Positions 11,396-23,500 of a stretch of DNA of 64,000 bases are shown in pieces. Below the pieces are notes generated by a model. That model saw only the letters and a list, made by a program, of their open reading frames with translations. It was not told the origin of the DNA and did no database searches. Position numbers and translations under genes: made by a program. Source of the DNA: Membranipora membranacea (taxonomy: Eukaryota > Bryozoa > Gymnolaemata > Cheilostomatida > Membraniporidae); contig OU612075.1 of the NCBI GenBank assembly GCA_914767715.1, positions 20,708,001 to 20,772,000 of the forward strand, written 5' to 3'. Position 1 is the first letter of the stretch. Each line of letters opens with the position of its first letter.

Positions 11396-13429
11396 TCATA
11401 AAGTAATTAAAAAACTGCACTGGCGTTTAGTTGTACGGCTGCCTCTGGGTCTGAATTTATAGGCATTACGTGAGGATACTCTTTGATTGGTATTAAAAAT
11501 GATACGATTGTACAGAGGATGAGACTCATTCCTTAAAATATTACTGAAATGATTAGCACAGATTTTAAACATAAAATCATTGAGGTTGGTAAGTTCCAAG
11601 GCTAAACAGCGTTCCTCATTGTCAAATTCTGGGAGGATAACTCTCAATGCTGCCTTTTGTACACTTTCAAGCTGTGATTTGTTGTGCTCAGACAAAAAAG
11701 TGTAAAATGCTGGAATGACATAGCACATGATGGAACGAATGTCCGTAGTGTAAAAAATTTTCAGACCTTCAACATTATGACCAATTAATTTCAGTTTACG
11801 CATTAAAAACAGGGGAGTATTACATTTGATATCAGACAATCAATATGCTTGTTAAAATTTAGTTTTTGATCTACAAAAACTCCCAAAAATTTTACTGATG
11901 ACTGTGGCTGCAAAGATGTACATTCAATCTGAACCGCCTCTGAAAAGTTATGACGGGTTTACAAAGAAACATTCATAATTACTGTCTTATTTGCATTTAA
12001 AAGCATAGAGTTTTCCTCGGCCCATCTTTGTGTAGCGCCTAATGCAGGCAATATTGCGCTTGAGTCATTGGTGTTTGATACAGCAGTGTAAAAAGAAGTG
12101 TCATCGGCATACTTGACATGAGAAAAATTCGGAATACATAAGTCATTACAATAAATAAGCCATAGTATCGCCCCTAATTTCATACCCTGTGGTGTCCCAA
12201 CATTTGATGGGATGAATGAAGATGAGTGGTTTGAGCTGAATCTAACAGACTGGAAGCGATCAGATAGGAAGTCAGCAACTAGTGTTGTTATATTCTCGTT
12301 GAAGCAATGGCCCCTCATTTTGTTGACTAGTAGGTTTGGTTGTAGCCTGTCGAAGGCTTTAGAAAAGTCAACACCTGCCAGTTGGATGAATTTGGTGCTA
12401 GCTTTATCTAGGTCCTCGCTGAAGTCGTCCAATAGTTGTATCAGAGCGTCAAGAGTACCGGCGCTGGGTTGGTAGGCGTATTGATTTATATCAACTATCT
12501 CTGTCAGCTTACTTTTCATTTTATTTATGATAACTTCTTCTGACAGTTTGCCCAAGTGAAACAGTAGCGAGATAGGGCGGTAATCCTTCATTTGAGTTGG
12601 TGCAGAGATTTTAGGGATAGGCTTGATCTGCTCCCGTTTCCACTTACGTGGGAACTCCATTGATGTCATCATTGTGTTTATTTTATTTTGTAGTGGCACC
12701 CATATATCCTCAGAGCCATCAGCTGACACCCATGTTGGAAAATCCTCTGTAGATGTGGTTTTATTGGTGTTGAGTCTATTTGATAATAATTTGATCTCAC
12801 CGAGGCTCAGAGGGTCTAGTGCAGTAGCATTTGCTAGTGGGTTTGGATTCTCAGGGATGTCAATGAAATCACCTCCAACACTAGCATAATACGCATTTAA
12901 TCGATCACAGAAGACCTGGGGTAACATAGGCAGGCCACCTATGATTGGGGCGCCGTTTGTTTCTGGCTTTTGAGGTTTGGTGATGGAGTTGAGCGTGTTC
13001 CACCATTGCTTGTTGTTTTGCTGGCTGTTAAGAGTTTCTTGGACATAGTCTCGTTTGGCTGCTCTCACCTCCCTTTGCACTTTGGATCTAAGGCTACGCC
13101 ACAGAGTTCTCTTTTTCTTTCTGAAGGCTCGATCTCTGCTTTCTATTAGTTTGCAGAGACGGTTAGTCATCCACCCTGGTTGATCTGATCTCAGTTTAAC
13201 TGTTTTAAATGGGCAATGCTGATCTAAGATTTGGTTTATTATGTGATGGAGAGCTTCCACTATTAGCAGTATATGACAGGATTATGAAAGCCACCATCTT
13301 ATCTTGTTCCAAATGCAGATATGACTTATTTTTTGGTAATTGATGGCAAGGTGCCGGAATTTTTCCTTTATTCTGTTTAAGACAAAACGGGTGATAGTGA
13401 TGAAGCCGACACACAACCGGTCTGCACAA
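11396..13429 (-). pseudogene. CR1/L2-like non-LTR retrotransposon relic
   Basis: A 433-codon frame (11959-13260) holds the reverse-transcriptase domain. Landmarks in order are the linker with DQPGWMTNRL, KDYRPISLL, GVDFSKAFDRLQP, NVGTPQGMKLG and HVKYADDTSFY (YADD catalytic box). The frame hits a TAA at about 11956. About 100 bases later another frameshift is needed to reach the C-terminal part (11396-11839, containing MCYVIPAFYTF and RIIFN). A short frame upstream (13205-13429, with HPFCLKQNKGKIP) looks like the last part of the endonuclease-RT linker, so the copy is 5'-truncated near 13430. It is inactive. It is a close relative of the relic at 32773-33799. Confidence 0.9.
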
Positions 13430-13815
13430 AAGTAAACCTTATGTTTATATTTAATTAATTATTATAAATTTATTTTTTAATATGAATTTTGCAACTTTTG
13501 ACTTTTCTTTATAATATTAAGGGAGTAATTAAATAACGAGTGTAATTAAGGTCAGCAAAAATTGGTCTTAGGTAACCGGTTGGCATGATCGTGCCTCATT
13601 TTGAAACATACATATTTGATATAAAACAAGGATATGTCCTAGTATTATTGAGATTTCTGCCCCCATTTGCATGAGCATGAGTCGTCAATGTGATCAATCG
13701 TCAACCTAGACACATGTTTGTCTAAGATCTGGGCATGTATGGGTTTTTTATGGCACGCAGGTATGGGAATAAGTAAGCAAATGCAGACATTTAAATGAGG
13801 ATTTACATGATTATA

Positions 13816-14460
13816 CAGTGAAAAGAAAAAATAACCACAACTTAATTTAAATTTATAACTTGATATCCTACCACCATCATATTTATGAACATACAATAAG
13901 TTCAAAAACCCACAGTAAAGACAAATTAACTACTTATTCAAACTACAACCACTATCATAATTATATTCTCTTTACCTTATCTTGGGGAATTACAGGGGGT
14001 AATACCTTATAGTACTGTAACCCAGATTTCTAGGAGTGTCAGGTGAAGTCATATGCCCGCTTAAATTGACTCGAACTCCTTAGTGAATCTGAGACATGCG
14101 GTAAGGGATCTTTCTGGCCCTAAGGGTAGTATGGGATTGCTTCGTCATACCCCAACACAAAAGTGCTACTTTATGTAAAAAGATAACTTTTACCTGTGAA
14201 AAGAAAAAATAACCACAACTTAATTTATTCTTATAACTCAATATCCTACCACCATCATTTTTGTGGATTATAATAAGTTAGAAAACCCACAGTGAAGTTA
14301 ACTGCTTATTCAAATTACAACCACTATAATAATTATATTAAGGTCTTATATTTATCCCACAACAATCAGCTTTATGGTTAATATTAAGTTTGAAAACCCA
14401 GTGTGAAGACAAAAATAATGATTTTATTACTTATTCAATTTACTAACACTATCATAAAAT
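13816..14460. repeat. Local imperfect direct repeats of about 140 bp
   Basis: Unit one (13816-13972) and unit two (14195-14340) both begin GTGAAAAGAAAAAATAACC and share ATATCCTACCACCATCAT and AAAACCCACAGTGAAG-like blocks. A third, more decayed unit runs from about 14357 to 14460. They look like a local tandem array with inserted spacers. There is no coding potential. Confidence 0.8.
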
Positions 14461-14520
14461 ATTTTACTGCCACTAATCGCATCAAATGCCATAATATTAT
14501 TCTTAACACATCCATAGAAG

Positions 14521-14566
14521 GTAAGTATACAGGGTAAGTATACAGGGTAAGTATACAGGTAAGTAT
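14521..14566. repeat. Triplicated 14-bp motif GTAAGTATACAGGG
   Basis: Three head-to-tail copies followed by a partial fourth. Each copy contains GTAAGT, a strong splice-donor-like string on the plus strand, probably by coincidence. Confidence 0.85.
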
Positions 14567-15651
14567 GGTCCCATTGACGACCAATGACATGCAAAGGGGA
14601 ACAGACAATATGCCTTGCAAAGGGTTGTTAACTTTATAATGCTTCAGAACATCAGAAGTGCGCTTACGTTGGTTAAAATGTGAGATATTGCTGGCAGACA
14701 ATAATAAGATCAAAAGCTGCAGATTTGGTTATCAAGTATCACCTGATTGCCTTGACTGAAATGATTATTTTGCAAACAAATACTTATTCATAGCTTGAAC
14801 ATATAAAGCTGTTCTTGGCAATCTACATCATTAATATTTTTACAGTTATTACAATGTTGACAGAGATACACGTTACATGATATAATATTGTGCCACATTG
14901 TTTTCTGATCGTAATAAATAATTTTTTTCATTCACTACCATTTACTTCTTTTTCATACTGTCAAATTATACACTCAATAAAATAATTCTGAGCCATACAG
15001 CCTGTAGTTCTTCATTCATGCAATCATTATTATTGACTAGTCTTCCTATTGGGTGTCAAGTGCTTCTTTTTGAAAATACTGAAGGAAGACCCATCTCAAA
15101 CAAGATCGAAACTACCGCCAGATGAGATAATGGTCATAACAATAATAAATTGCAGTGGTGAACAAAACAGGCTTTATTTGCACTCTGATCTCACCAAGTC
15201 TCTATCTTCACACCAATAAATCAGAATTATTTAGTAATTGTGTCACTCCTTGGTCACGCAGTCAGCATATAAAAAACAATTTAATAATAATGGTTAACCT
15301 ATGCACCATTATCATTAGCATACTATGATGATCATAATCTCAGAAATAGAAAAAAAAACATTGGTATCACAATATCAATAAAGTTTCACTAACACGACAA
15401 TATAATGATATTATAGTAACAATGCATTATGGTTATAAATATTTGAAAATATTAAGGATTGCCTGTTCTTGACAAAGTGGAGGATAACTCTTGTATGTGT
15501 TGGTCTCTCCACTTTGTAATGAATATGATGGTCCAATCTAAGGGCTGCAAATCTGTCCAATCAACAACAGTAATATGGATTGTCGATGTAAGACTCGCTA
15601 CAGCTATAGATTTCAATAATTCCAATTTTTCCAAACTTGCTACTATGTTTA

Positions 15652-15948
15652 CCCTATAGGAGTTTAATTTCGCTACTATGGTGAGTGAGTTTAATTTAAG
15701 ATACACTAAATTTCGCTAGTAGGCTTACTAGCGAAAATTTTAAAAAAATGTCCAAGCTGGGATTCAAACCCAGGGCATAACCCTACATCTGATGGGTAAG
15801 GTGTATTCCTGTATAATTTTACATTGTTTATGAAACTGAGTGGTGTTTATTGCTTAGGAAGTAATTTCCGCTATCATACAATTTCGCTACTTAGGCAAAA
15901 ACGCGGAAAGCGAATCCTAAATGCCGCGGAAACTAAACTCCTATAGGG
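15652..15948. mobile_element. Mariner-type MITE with TA target site
   Basis: Terminal inverted repeats of about 20 bp (CCCTATAGGAGTTTAATTTC on the left; the right end has one mismatch) are flanked on both sides by TA, at 15650-15651 and 15949-15950. This is the signature of Tc1/mariner transposition. Inside is a near-perfect hairpin at about 15711-15736 (TTTCGCTAGTA-GGCT-TACTAGCGAAA). On the minus strand there is a tRNA-like T arm at 15757-15773 (CTGGG-TTTGAAT-CCCAG). There is no transposase. Confidence 0.8.
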
Positions 15949-16316
15949 TATGCAGGATTTATGGGTATTACACTCTGTGCTGTATAGAAAGTGAAATTTG
16001 TCTTGTCCATTATTGAGAAAAGACAAGTCTCATTGTTTCTATCCCAAATTATAGATTCAAAGGCACCAGGCACAAGGGGCATATATAATCATTAGGCTTT
16101 GACTTTGATGAATGGTAAGCATTAGCCTCAACTCTCAGACGGCAATGTGAGTTAGCTTAGCCTTATCTCAAAGGCCCCTAAGGGCCTAAAAAACAAAACA
16201 AACAAGACGCCTTTGAGATAAGGCTAGTGGCATTGCCTTATCAACCGCTGAGTAGTTGGTAGTACAATGCCGCTACCTAACAGATTTTACCCCGTGACAA
16301 CCACATTGGACCATAG

Positions 16317-16937
16317 TAGACTTTATAAGAAACCTAGAAGAGGTATCCACCCGAAGATGCTGGGGGCTGGAACAATCAACCTTGAAAGCTCTCCCAATGG
16401 GATTCGACCCCACAACTCTTGCGGCACTAATCACCTGGCAGTGAATAGCAAGCGCAAACCGATTGCGCCATCTCACCATCCCCAAAAAAGAATGGGTTGA
16501 TGGCGCTAATATACAGCTGAAGTGAGGCACTTAGTTGTAGGGCAACGTAACGTCATTGGATGGTGTAGAAGCAATGATGCTATCATTGATTCACTGTCCA
16601 TAATCCAGGTTTTTTGTTGATAACTCGATCAATTTTTATCGGATTTGGAATTTGAAAATTGCTTTACAAGCAGAGTCTTGATATCAACTTGATGCTACGT
16701 TTTCTTCAAATTATATTAGTCTAACTGTACAGGACAAGCTGCTAAATCTATTGTAATTTTCAAATTCAAAATTTGGACAAAATTGAGTTATCAACAAAAA
16801 ACCTGGATTTTGGACAGTAAATCAATGATAGCATCATTGCTTCTACGCCTTCCCTTCCTTCTACGTCGCCCAAAATTAAATGCCTCAATGCTAATGCTCC
16901 ATATGGTGCGCCCTGTCTAGGTTCATTATTAAGTCTA
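16317..16937. repeat. Large interrupted inverted repeat (foldback)
   Basis: The core arms are nearly identical in inverse orientation: 16564-16650 (GTAGAAGCAATGATGCTATC onward) and its complement ending at 16846. Matching in inverse continues outward: GAGGCACTTAG near 16523 against its counterpart near 16886, and TAGACTTTATAAGAAACCTAG at 16317 against its counterpart ending at 16937. The left arm is interrupted between about 16345 and 16502 by the tRNA-like SINE. The structure sits in the 3' flank of the protocadherin and is absent from the duplicate copy at 8563-8895. Confidence 0.78.
16388..16483 (-). mobile_element. tRNA-derived SINE head (A and B boxes)
   Basis: On the minus strand the block starts GGGGATGGTGAGATGG. 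A polymerase III A box TGGCGCAATCGG lies at 16459-16470 and fits the consensus exactly. About 50 bp downstream is a B box, GGGTCGAATCCC, at 16399-16410, one mismatch from consensus. The size and long variable region resemble a Ser/Leu-type tRNA, but the stems are not clean, so I call it a SINE head and not a tRNA gene. It interrupts the left arm of the surrounding inverted repeat. Confidence 0.7.
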
Positions 16938-17588
16938 TGCACTATGTTATTTGTGTATGCAGACTTAAACAGGTTTGGGTCAGTGTTACTGTCAGCACAT
17001 TGTGTATTTATTGCCTCATTCTTATCAGCAGCCAGTAGGCTTGATGTGAAACTCCTTATTAGCTGCCAACCAACTTGAAAATACAAGCTCAGTCTACAGA
17101 CAGTCATCGGGTTTATTTGCAGACATTAACAGGAAGATGAAACGAAAAACACAGCTCTCCAGTTCATCGTATTTATAGTATTTTGTATTTTATCAGATAA
17201 ATATACAAATTGTGATCAAGAATATGACAAGGGAAAACAAATATGCAGATAGAAGAAGAAAAAAAGGGAGAGACTCTCTTTTTACAGTAATCTACATTCA
17301 TTTTCTCGAAAAATGGTATAGATCCCAATGATGTCGTAAACAAAAGTGAACGGGAATAATGGCAAACAGGTTATATATACCCATATATATATTATACAAT
17401 TTAGATTTTAAAATGCACAAGAGACGGCAAAATGTGGAGGATTTTATCAGTGACACTGTAAAATAGAAGAAATGCAATGAATGTATACTAATAGCACCAA
17501 ATGAAATACAATGTAGAAACCACTTCAAGTCATGGAATGTTCAGTAGCAAAGGAGTTCGGAACAAATGTCTAATACAATTCCAGTTAG

Positions 17589-20500
17589 TTACACAATAAA
17601 GGTGTCACCAGAAGAGTTGGGAGTACCATACAGTTGTCTGAATGTATCAGGCACTTTGTAATCATTGTCAGAATTACAGTTGTCATGCGTGTGAGACCAG
17701 GTGATGGTGGAGTTATTGAGACATATATCACAGTTCCCAGAATGCTGCTCCTGGCTATCATCATAATCAGAACTTAAATCATCGATGGAGAATACATCAC
17801 CGCTAGTGTTTGTGTCGCTGTCGTCAGATTGCGTATCAGAGCTATCGTCAGCGTATGGTATGGAATGTGTGTCTATTGGAAGAGTGATGACATTGTCGCT
17901 GCTTTGACTGCCATTTGAGGTAGGCTCACTGACAATAGTTGGTGACATCTCCATGTCATATGAGACAAGGTGCTTGATAGCGACAGGTGGTTCGTAGGCC
18001 GATGTAGTGATAAATGTAGATGCTCTGTTGCCTTGCTTGAGGAGACTTATAGAAAGAGGTGATGCAATACTTTCACAGCCGCTGTCAGCATTTCCATTTA
18101 GGTGTTGGGCCTGGAAAAGAAAATCATGAAAATCATCGAACAATTCAATCACATACAATCTGTCAATAGCAATGATTATCAGTTAGAATTCCCATATGTA
18201 GGTGATATATTCTGAATTCACCCCTTTCCTCACTGACGGTGCGCTACATTTGACTGGATGATAGGCTCTTCTACTCGATTAAATAAAAAAAAAATTTGCA
18301 TTGGTCAACATAAACTTGCAACCGCAAGTGCAATTTCCGATCCAAATAAGCTGTTTTCAGTATCATCCTTTTGTCTCAGGTTTTGAAGCAAAGAAATGAC
18401 TATCAAGATTTCCTTCCCAATCACAGATTGGAAGTTATTCATGGCCCTCAATACACATTATGTCATATAGACACATACCCATGGTAGGCGAGCTCCCTCC
18501 TTTGTATAAGAAGGTACGATATGATTATCACATCCACTGCCGTCACACATAGACACCACCTGAGATCTGTCTGATATTCTGGTGAGGTGATAAGCATGGC
18601 TGACGTCTGTGAAGTTACTAATCAGATCTTTACTGCTGCTGTCCGATGCTCTGCTGCTGATCATACTATCATTAAATCGTGACTGTGTGGCTACTCTGCA
18701 GTTGTATATCCGCATATCTTTAGATTTCTGTAAAGTTAGATCAATGATTAATTAATGAAAGTTGAATACTCAACAAGTATGTAACTTTTGGGAGCGGTAA
18801 TTGCTGCTCTGTAAGACTTTTAGCGGAGAGAATAGAAAACTGTATTCTTTCATATCTGCGTCATGGAGCTCTCTTACACATGCGACGTCAGGAAACCACC
18901 ATAAAATTCCTTCAACTCATCTAGTGAAAGACAACATTCCCTCATATTCAGCTCAGAAATAACAACGATCAGTGAGGGTTTGGTAAGAACTGAGTAGCAG
19001 TTTTCTGGTTTCACACACCAACAACAGAGACACTTAAAATGCTCGCTCTCACAAAATCCACTGAAACTTTTGGGGACTAATCAGAAGAGTGACACACAGC
19101 ATTTGCTTTCAAATACACAAAAAAAAATTTTACCTGAAGTTTCTCTGGTGTGACACTATCAAATACATTATTATTGAGGGATAAAATCAGGAGAACAAAA
19201 TAAGAAGATATATTATGACAATTGCCTATAGTAACAAAAATAGAAGTTTTACCTTATTTTTCAGTCTCATGACGACGGCTACAGCTCCAATCACAACAGC
19301 CACGATCACTGCAGACATTACACAGTATGTAATGATGTGATGTGTCTTTGTTTTCTGTTTGTCTGTGTCCTGAATTATCTCCTCACTAATTATAACATTG
19401 ATGTCCACGGAATCCTTGTGCAATGCCGAGTCAGTTACTATTACAGTCACAGTGTAGGAACCAACCAAGTGTTGATCTAAAGGTCGAGCAAGATACAGTC
19501 TCCCTGTGTTTCTATCTACTGCGAAGAGCTCAATTGAATCTTCTAAAAAAATATAATGATCATTATTATTAGTATTTATACCGTGGCCATGTGGTGAGTG
19601 CTGTAAAATGATAAAACACCCTTGTACGATGATATGATACCGAATATAAGATATAACGTTCTCAGGTTCCAAGTTGACTTCCCATTGGTCCAGCAGAATC
19701 AACAATATCACATTCTCAAATTAATCTCAATAGAGTTTTCAAGAGTTTTCATTTTCTCATAAAAAAGCTGATCAGCCATGTGCGTACCTGGATAACGAAT
19801 GCTGTACTCGAGCTTGTTAAGGTCACTGGAGTCGGCGTCTGTAGCTCTGACCACGGTAATACTGCTGCCAACTTTACTCTGATAGGATAATTCATATGTC
19901 TGGTTACTTGTATCTCTGAACACAGGTCGATTATCGTTTATGTCTTCTAACTCGATAAAAACCTGAGTTGTGGCTGTAAGGGCTGGGACACCGAAGTCTG
20001 TAGCCAGTACTGTTAGCTACAGAATAGAAAGAGAAACTTTCTAGTGATTTTCAGATAAAAACCACCGATAAGCAAATCACATTACAAATTATTACAAATA
20101 ATAAATGTTTATTTCCGGTGGTTTGTTCTATCATGAAATAATAAGGGATAAACCCTTTAAAAAGATGGAAGAGATTTTGTAGCAACGCGTCTTTTTATAC
20201 CAATCATGGTGGATAAACCTAAGAACTTAATCTTGTTCTGGGTCAAATACTCTGACCTGCCTGATCATTGAGTGCGCACTTAGGTATTGCTAATTGATCG
20301 CCTTTTCAGTCTATTGTTTACCAACCTGATATCGATCTATCTTTTCTCTGTCCCCTGGATTTATCATTCGTAGGACGCCGTCCTCATGTCCAATCTTGAA
20401 GTTATCCTGCCCATCCTGAAGGCTGTACCAGACTTTAGCCGTTCCTTTCTGATCTGCATCCGTAGCGATGACGATGCCGATAGCGTCTGTCACGTAAAGT

Positions 20501-23500
20501 GGATGCAGCTCTTCAGCAAATTTGACATGGTATGTTGATTGTTCGAACACAGGAGGATTGTCATTAAGTTCAACTAGGTGTATGTAAACTGTAGTCATGG
20601 ATTTCAGAGATGGGATACCACTGTCTGCAAAACATGAAATATTTAACTGATGACATGGATACAAAATGGAAAAACGACTCACTTTCATCCTGATATAATG
20701 TCTTAATTTCTATAGTGTGGCAATAGTTGAGTAAGTGGCCTTTCTATGGCCTTTATGGGTGTCATGATTTATGATATTGCTCTGATTAGGAGTTGTGTTA
20801 TGATAATAAGAAAGGAGACGACTCTATCATAGTTATAGATAATCTTGTTCTCACCTGAAGCGGTTACGGTGAAGACATACTCCGATTCAGTCTCATGATC
20901 CAGAGGCCCAGATACTGTCACCTCCCCAGTCTCACTATCAACTTTAAATGGAAGTGCAATGTATCCATCTGTCCTGTCAGTTATGGTGTACTGTTAAAAC
21001 AATAATAGATAATAAAGAAGTATCCAACAAATATAAATTGAACAGTAGACCTAACTTCTAAGCAAATAATATAAAAACAATAATTAATTTCAACCAAAAA
21101 AAATATAATATGCTCTAGCACTAGTAAAACTTAATCAATGCGGTTTAACCCTGAAAGAGAGGTAAAATATGAAAATTTGTGTACTCTGATTTATACAATA
21201 CAATTTTTACACCTCACATTCTTTTGAGATAAAACAAGATGTCAGCATACCTGAATTTTAGAGTTAGCTCCCGTATCTAAATCGGAAGCTGGTAGCGAGA
21301 TGACAAAGCTCCCACTAGGGGAATTCTCAGCTAGATCATAGACATGGTGTACGGAAGCGCTAAACTGAGGTGCGTGGTCATTGATATCCTCCAATTCAAT
21401 CTGTAAAAAATAAACCCAAAATATAATAAAGATTGATTGCAGAAACATAATATATTCAAAGACATGATCATGGAGTCAGCTTGTGGATCCATTGATGTCT
21501 TTTGTCATTACATCATGATGCAGAATGACCCCTAAGTAAGAATCAGATCAACCAGATACAATTCAAAATCGAACCCACATATGCCCTTAATCAGTTTATA
21601 GTGATCTCTGTTAGTAGGAATAGTTCTTTATATTCCTGTTTAGAGGTTACAATGTTTCATCACAGTACCTTGACAATGACTTGTGTAGTTATAGGAGGGT
21701 ATCCCAAGTCAGTGCACGTAACTGTGACATCATTTCCTGTTGCCAGAGTAGATTCCCTGTCTAGGTCAGAGTTCACAGTGATGGTGTATTCTATACCGGA
21801 GGCTGGGAGGGAGTTTAGAGAGTAATAGCTTGAGTTGAGTTCACAGATGACATCATTATTAGGAGAGGCTGAGTCGCTGTCTGTCACGCTGATGTGAGCA
21901 ACAAATGTGTCAGAAGGCGTGTGTTCTGCTATCTGTAAACACAACACATAGAATATTATAATAAGATTATCATAAAAGATACAGGCATGAAAAGATTAGG
22001 CCGCCTCGGTCTTTCCTCAAATGATGATACAAAAGCAAAAATTAAAGAGGTTCCAATTTTGTTTAATTTAATATTTCAAGCAGAGCGATTATATCAGGAA
22101 GATTGTGCAAAATATTATAACAGTGTTGCCTCCAATGTCATACTCACCCTGGCTGTACTATCATCCCCCACTGTTGTGATCCTGATATGTGGTGCATGAT
22201 CATTTTCATCAATAACTGTCACATATACCATACATCTAGCAACCATGTGACCAGCAGGTGCCCCTTCATCATTGTAAGCTGTCACTGCCAGTGTGTAATC
22301 TGTTGCTACCTCATAATCCAACCTGTCAGTCAGTGTCAGTTCACCTGTAATCAGAAGATTAATCAGATTAATACATGTAATTATCAAATGAAAATTTCGA
22401 ATCGTTATACATCATGTTAAAGATGCTGCACAGGGTTAGAAAGGCCCTGAAAGTTAAAAGATTATTATAGATTTGAGGTTTGATGCCAAGCCTACATATT
22501 AAATTGTTTGGTGAAAATTGAATGGAAAACTTACAATTGCCCAGACATGATGATATTAATTTTTTTCTAGTCAACACATTTATCACTTTTAGATACTTTT
22601 CTCTGCGAGCATATAAAGTTCTACATTTAAATGTAAAATAAGTTCACATTATTTTACCCACCAGTATGATTATCAACAGTGATCGGTACATTGTCTGCTC
22701 CTGAATCCAGTTTATAACACACTCTGCTGTTCCGATCTGAGGAGTCAGCATCTGAGGCTGTTACCTGACCAATCACAGAGCCTGAGCTCAGGCGCTCGCT
22801 CACCCGTATCCTATATACGTGTGCCGTGAATACTGGTGTGTTGTCATTGATGTCAAGTATATTCATGGTGACTTCAAGGGATGACCGCCTACAACAAAAT
22901 AACGGAGAATTCTTGGTTATTAAAATATTGCAATTATCAAATATGGATTAAACAACTGCACATTGGCAGCCAATGGCATCAATTCCGCTTTTGAAATGAT
23001 TATTATTAATAAAATAATTGTCAATATATTTAATTTTAGCAAGAAAAAATATTTCAACAACTAATCAGTTGTGATTATGATCTTATGACGAGGTTGATGA
23101 CGAACCTATAATACATATATAGTCATACCTTTCACTTTGTGTTGGGGTAAATGACTGAACAGTGAAATGAAGAGCTGCTACTGTCTCTCTGTCCATGTTA
23201 CCAGAAATCACCAAAAACAGATTGGCCACATTCCACATAAGACTTATACCTACAAAATCAGGAACAAATATTGTTAGGAAAAAGGATCTAATATCTTAGC
23301 AAAGGTAAAAAGCTTTCATACAAAAATTGATTGAATTATTGAGGATATTTAAAAATTTGACTTTGAAACAAAATTTCAGTAACAGAAATGAAAAAAATTG
23401 TTATTACTCGTTTTTGTTTGCACGAGAGTTTACAATGTAGTATTTGGGACACAGAAGATTATTGCTTCAAATCGTCAAAATGATGTGATGAACATGTTTA

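Noticed and set aside
13816-14460. CRISPR-like spaced repeats
   Set aside because: The genome is eukaryotic, the units are long and diverged, and spacing is irregular.
16388-16483. Functional tRNA gene
   Set aside because: A and B boxes are good but the acceptor and anticodon stems do not form cleanly and it sits inside a repeat, so a SINE head is more likely.
16766-17107. 113-codon minus-strand open frame
   Set aside because: It runs through the right arm of the inverted repeat and the duplicated 3' flank; the duplicate copy does not conserve it.
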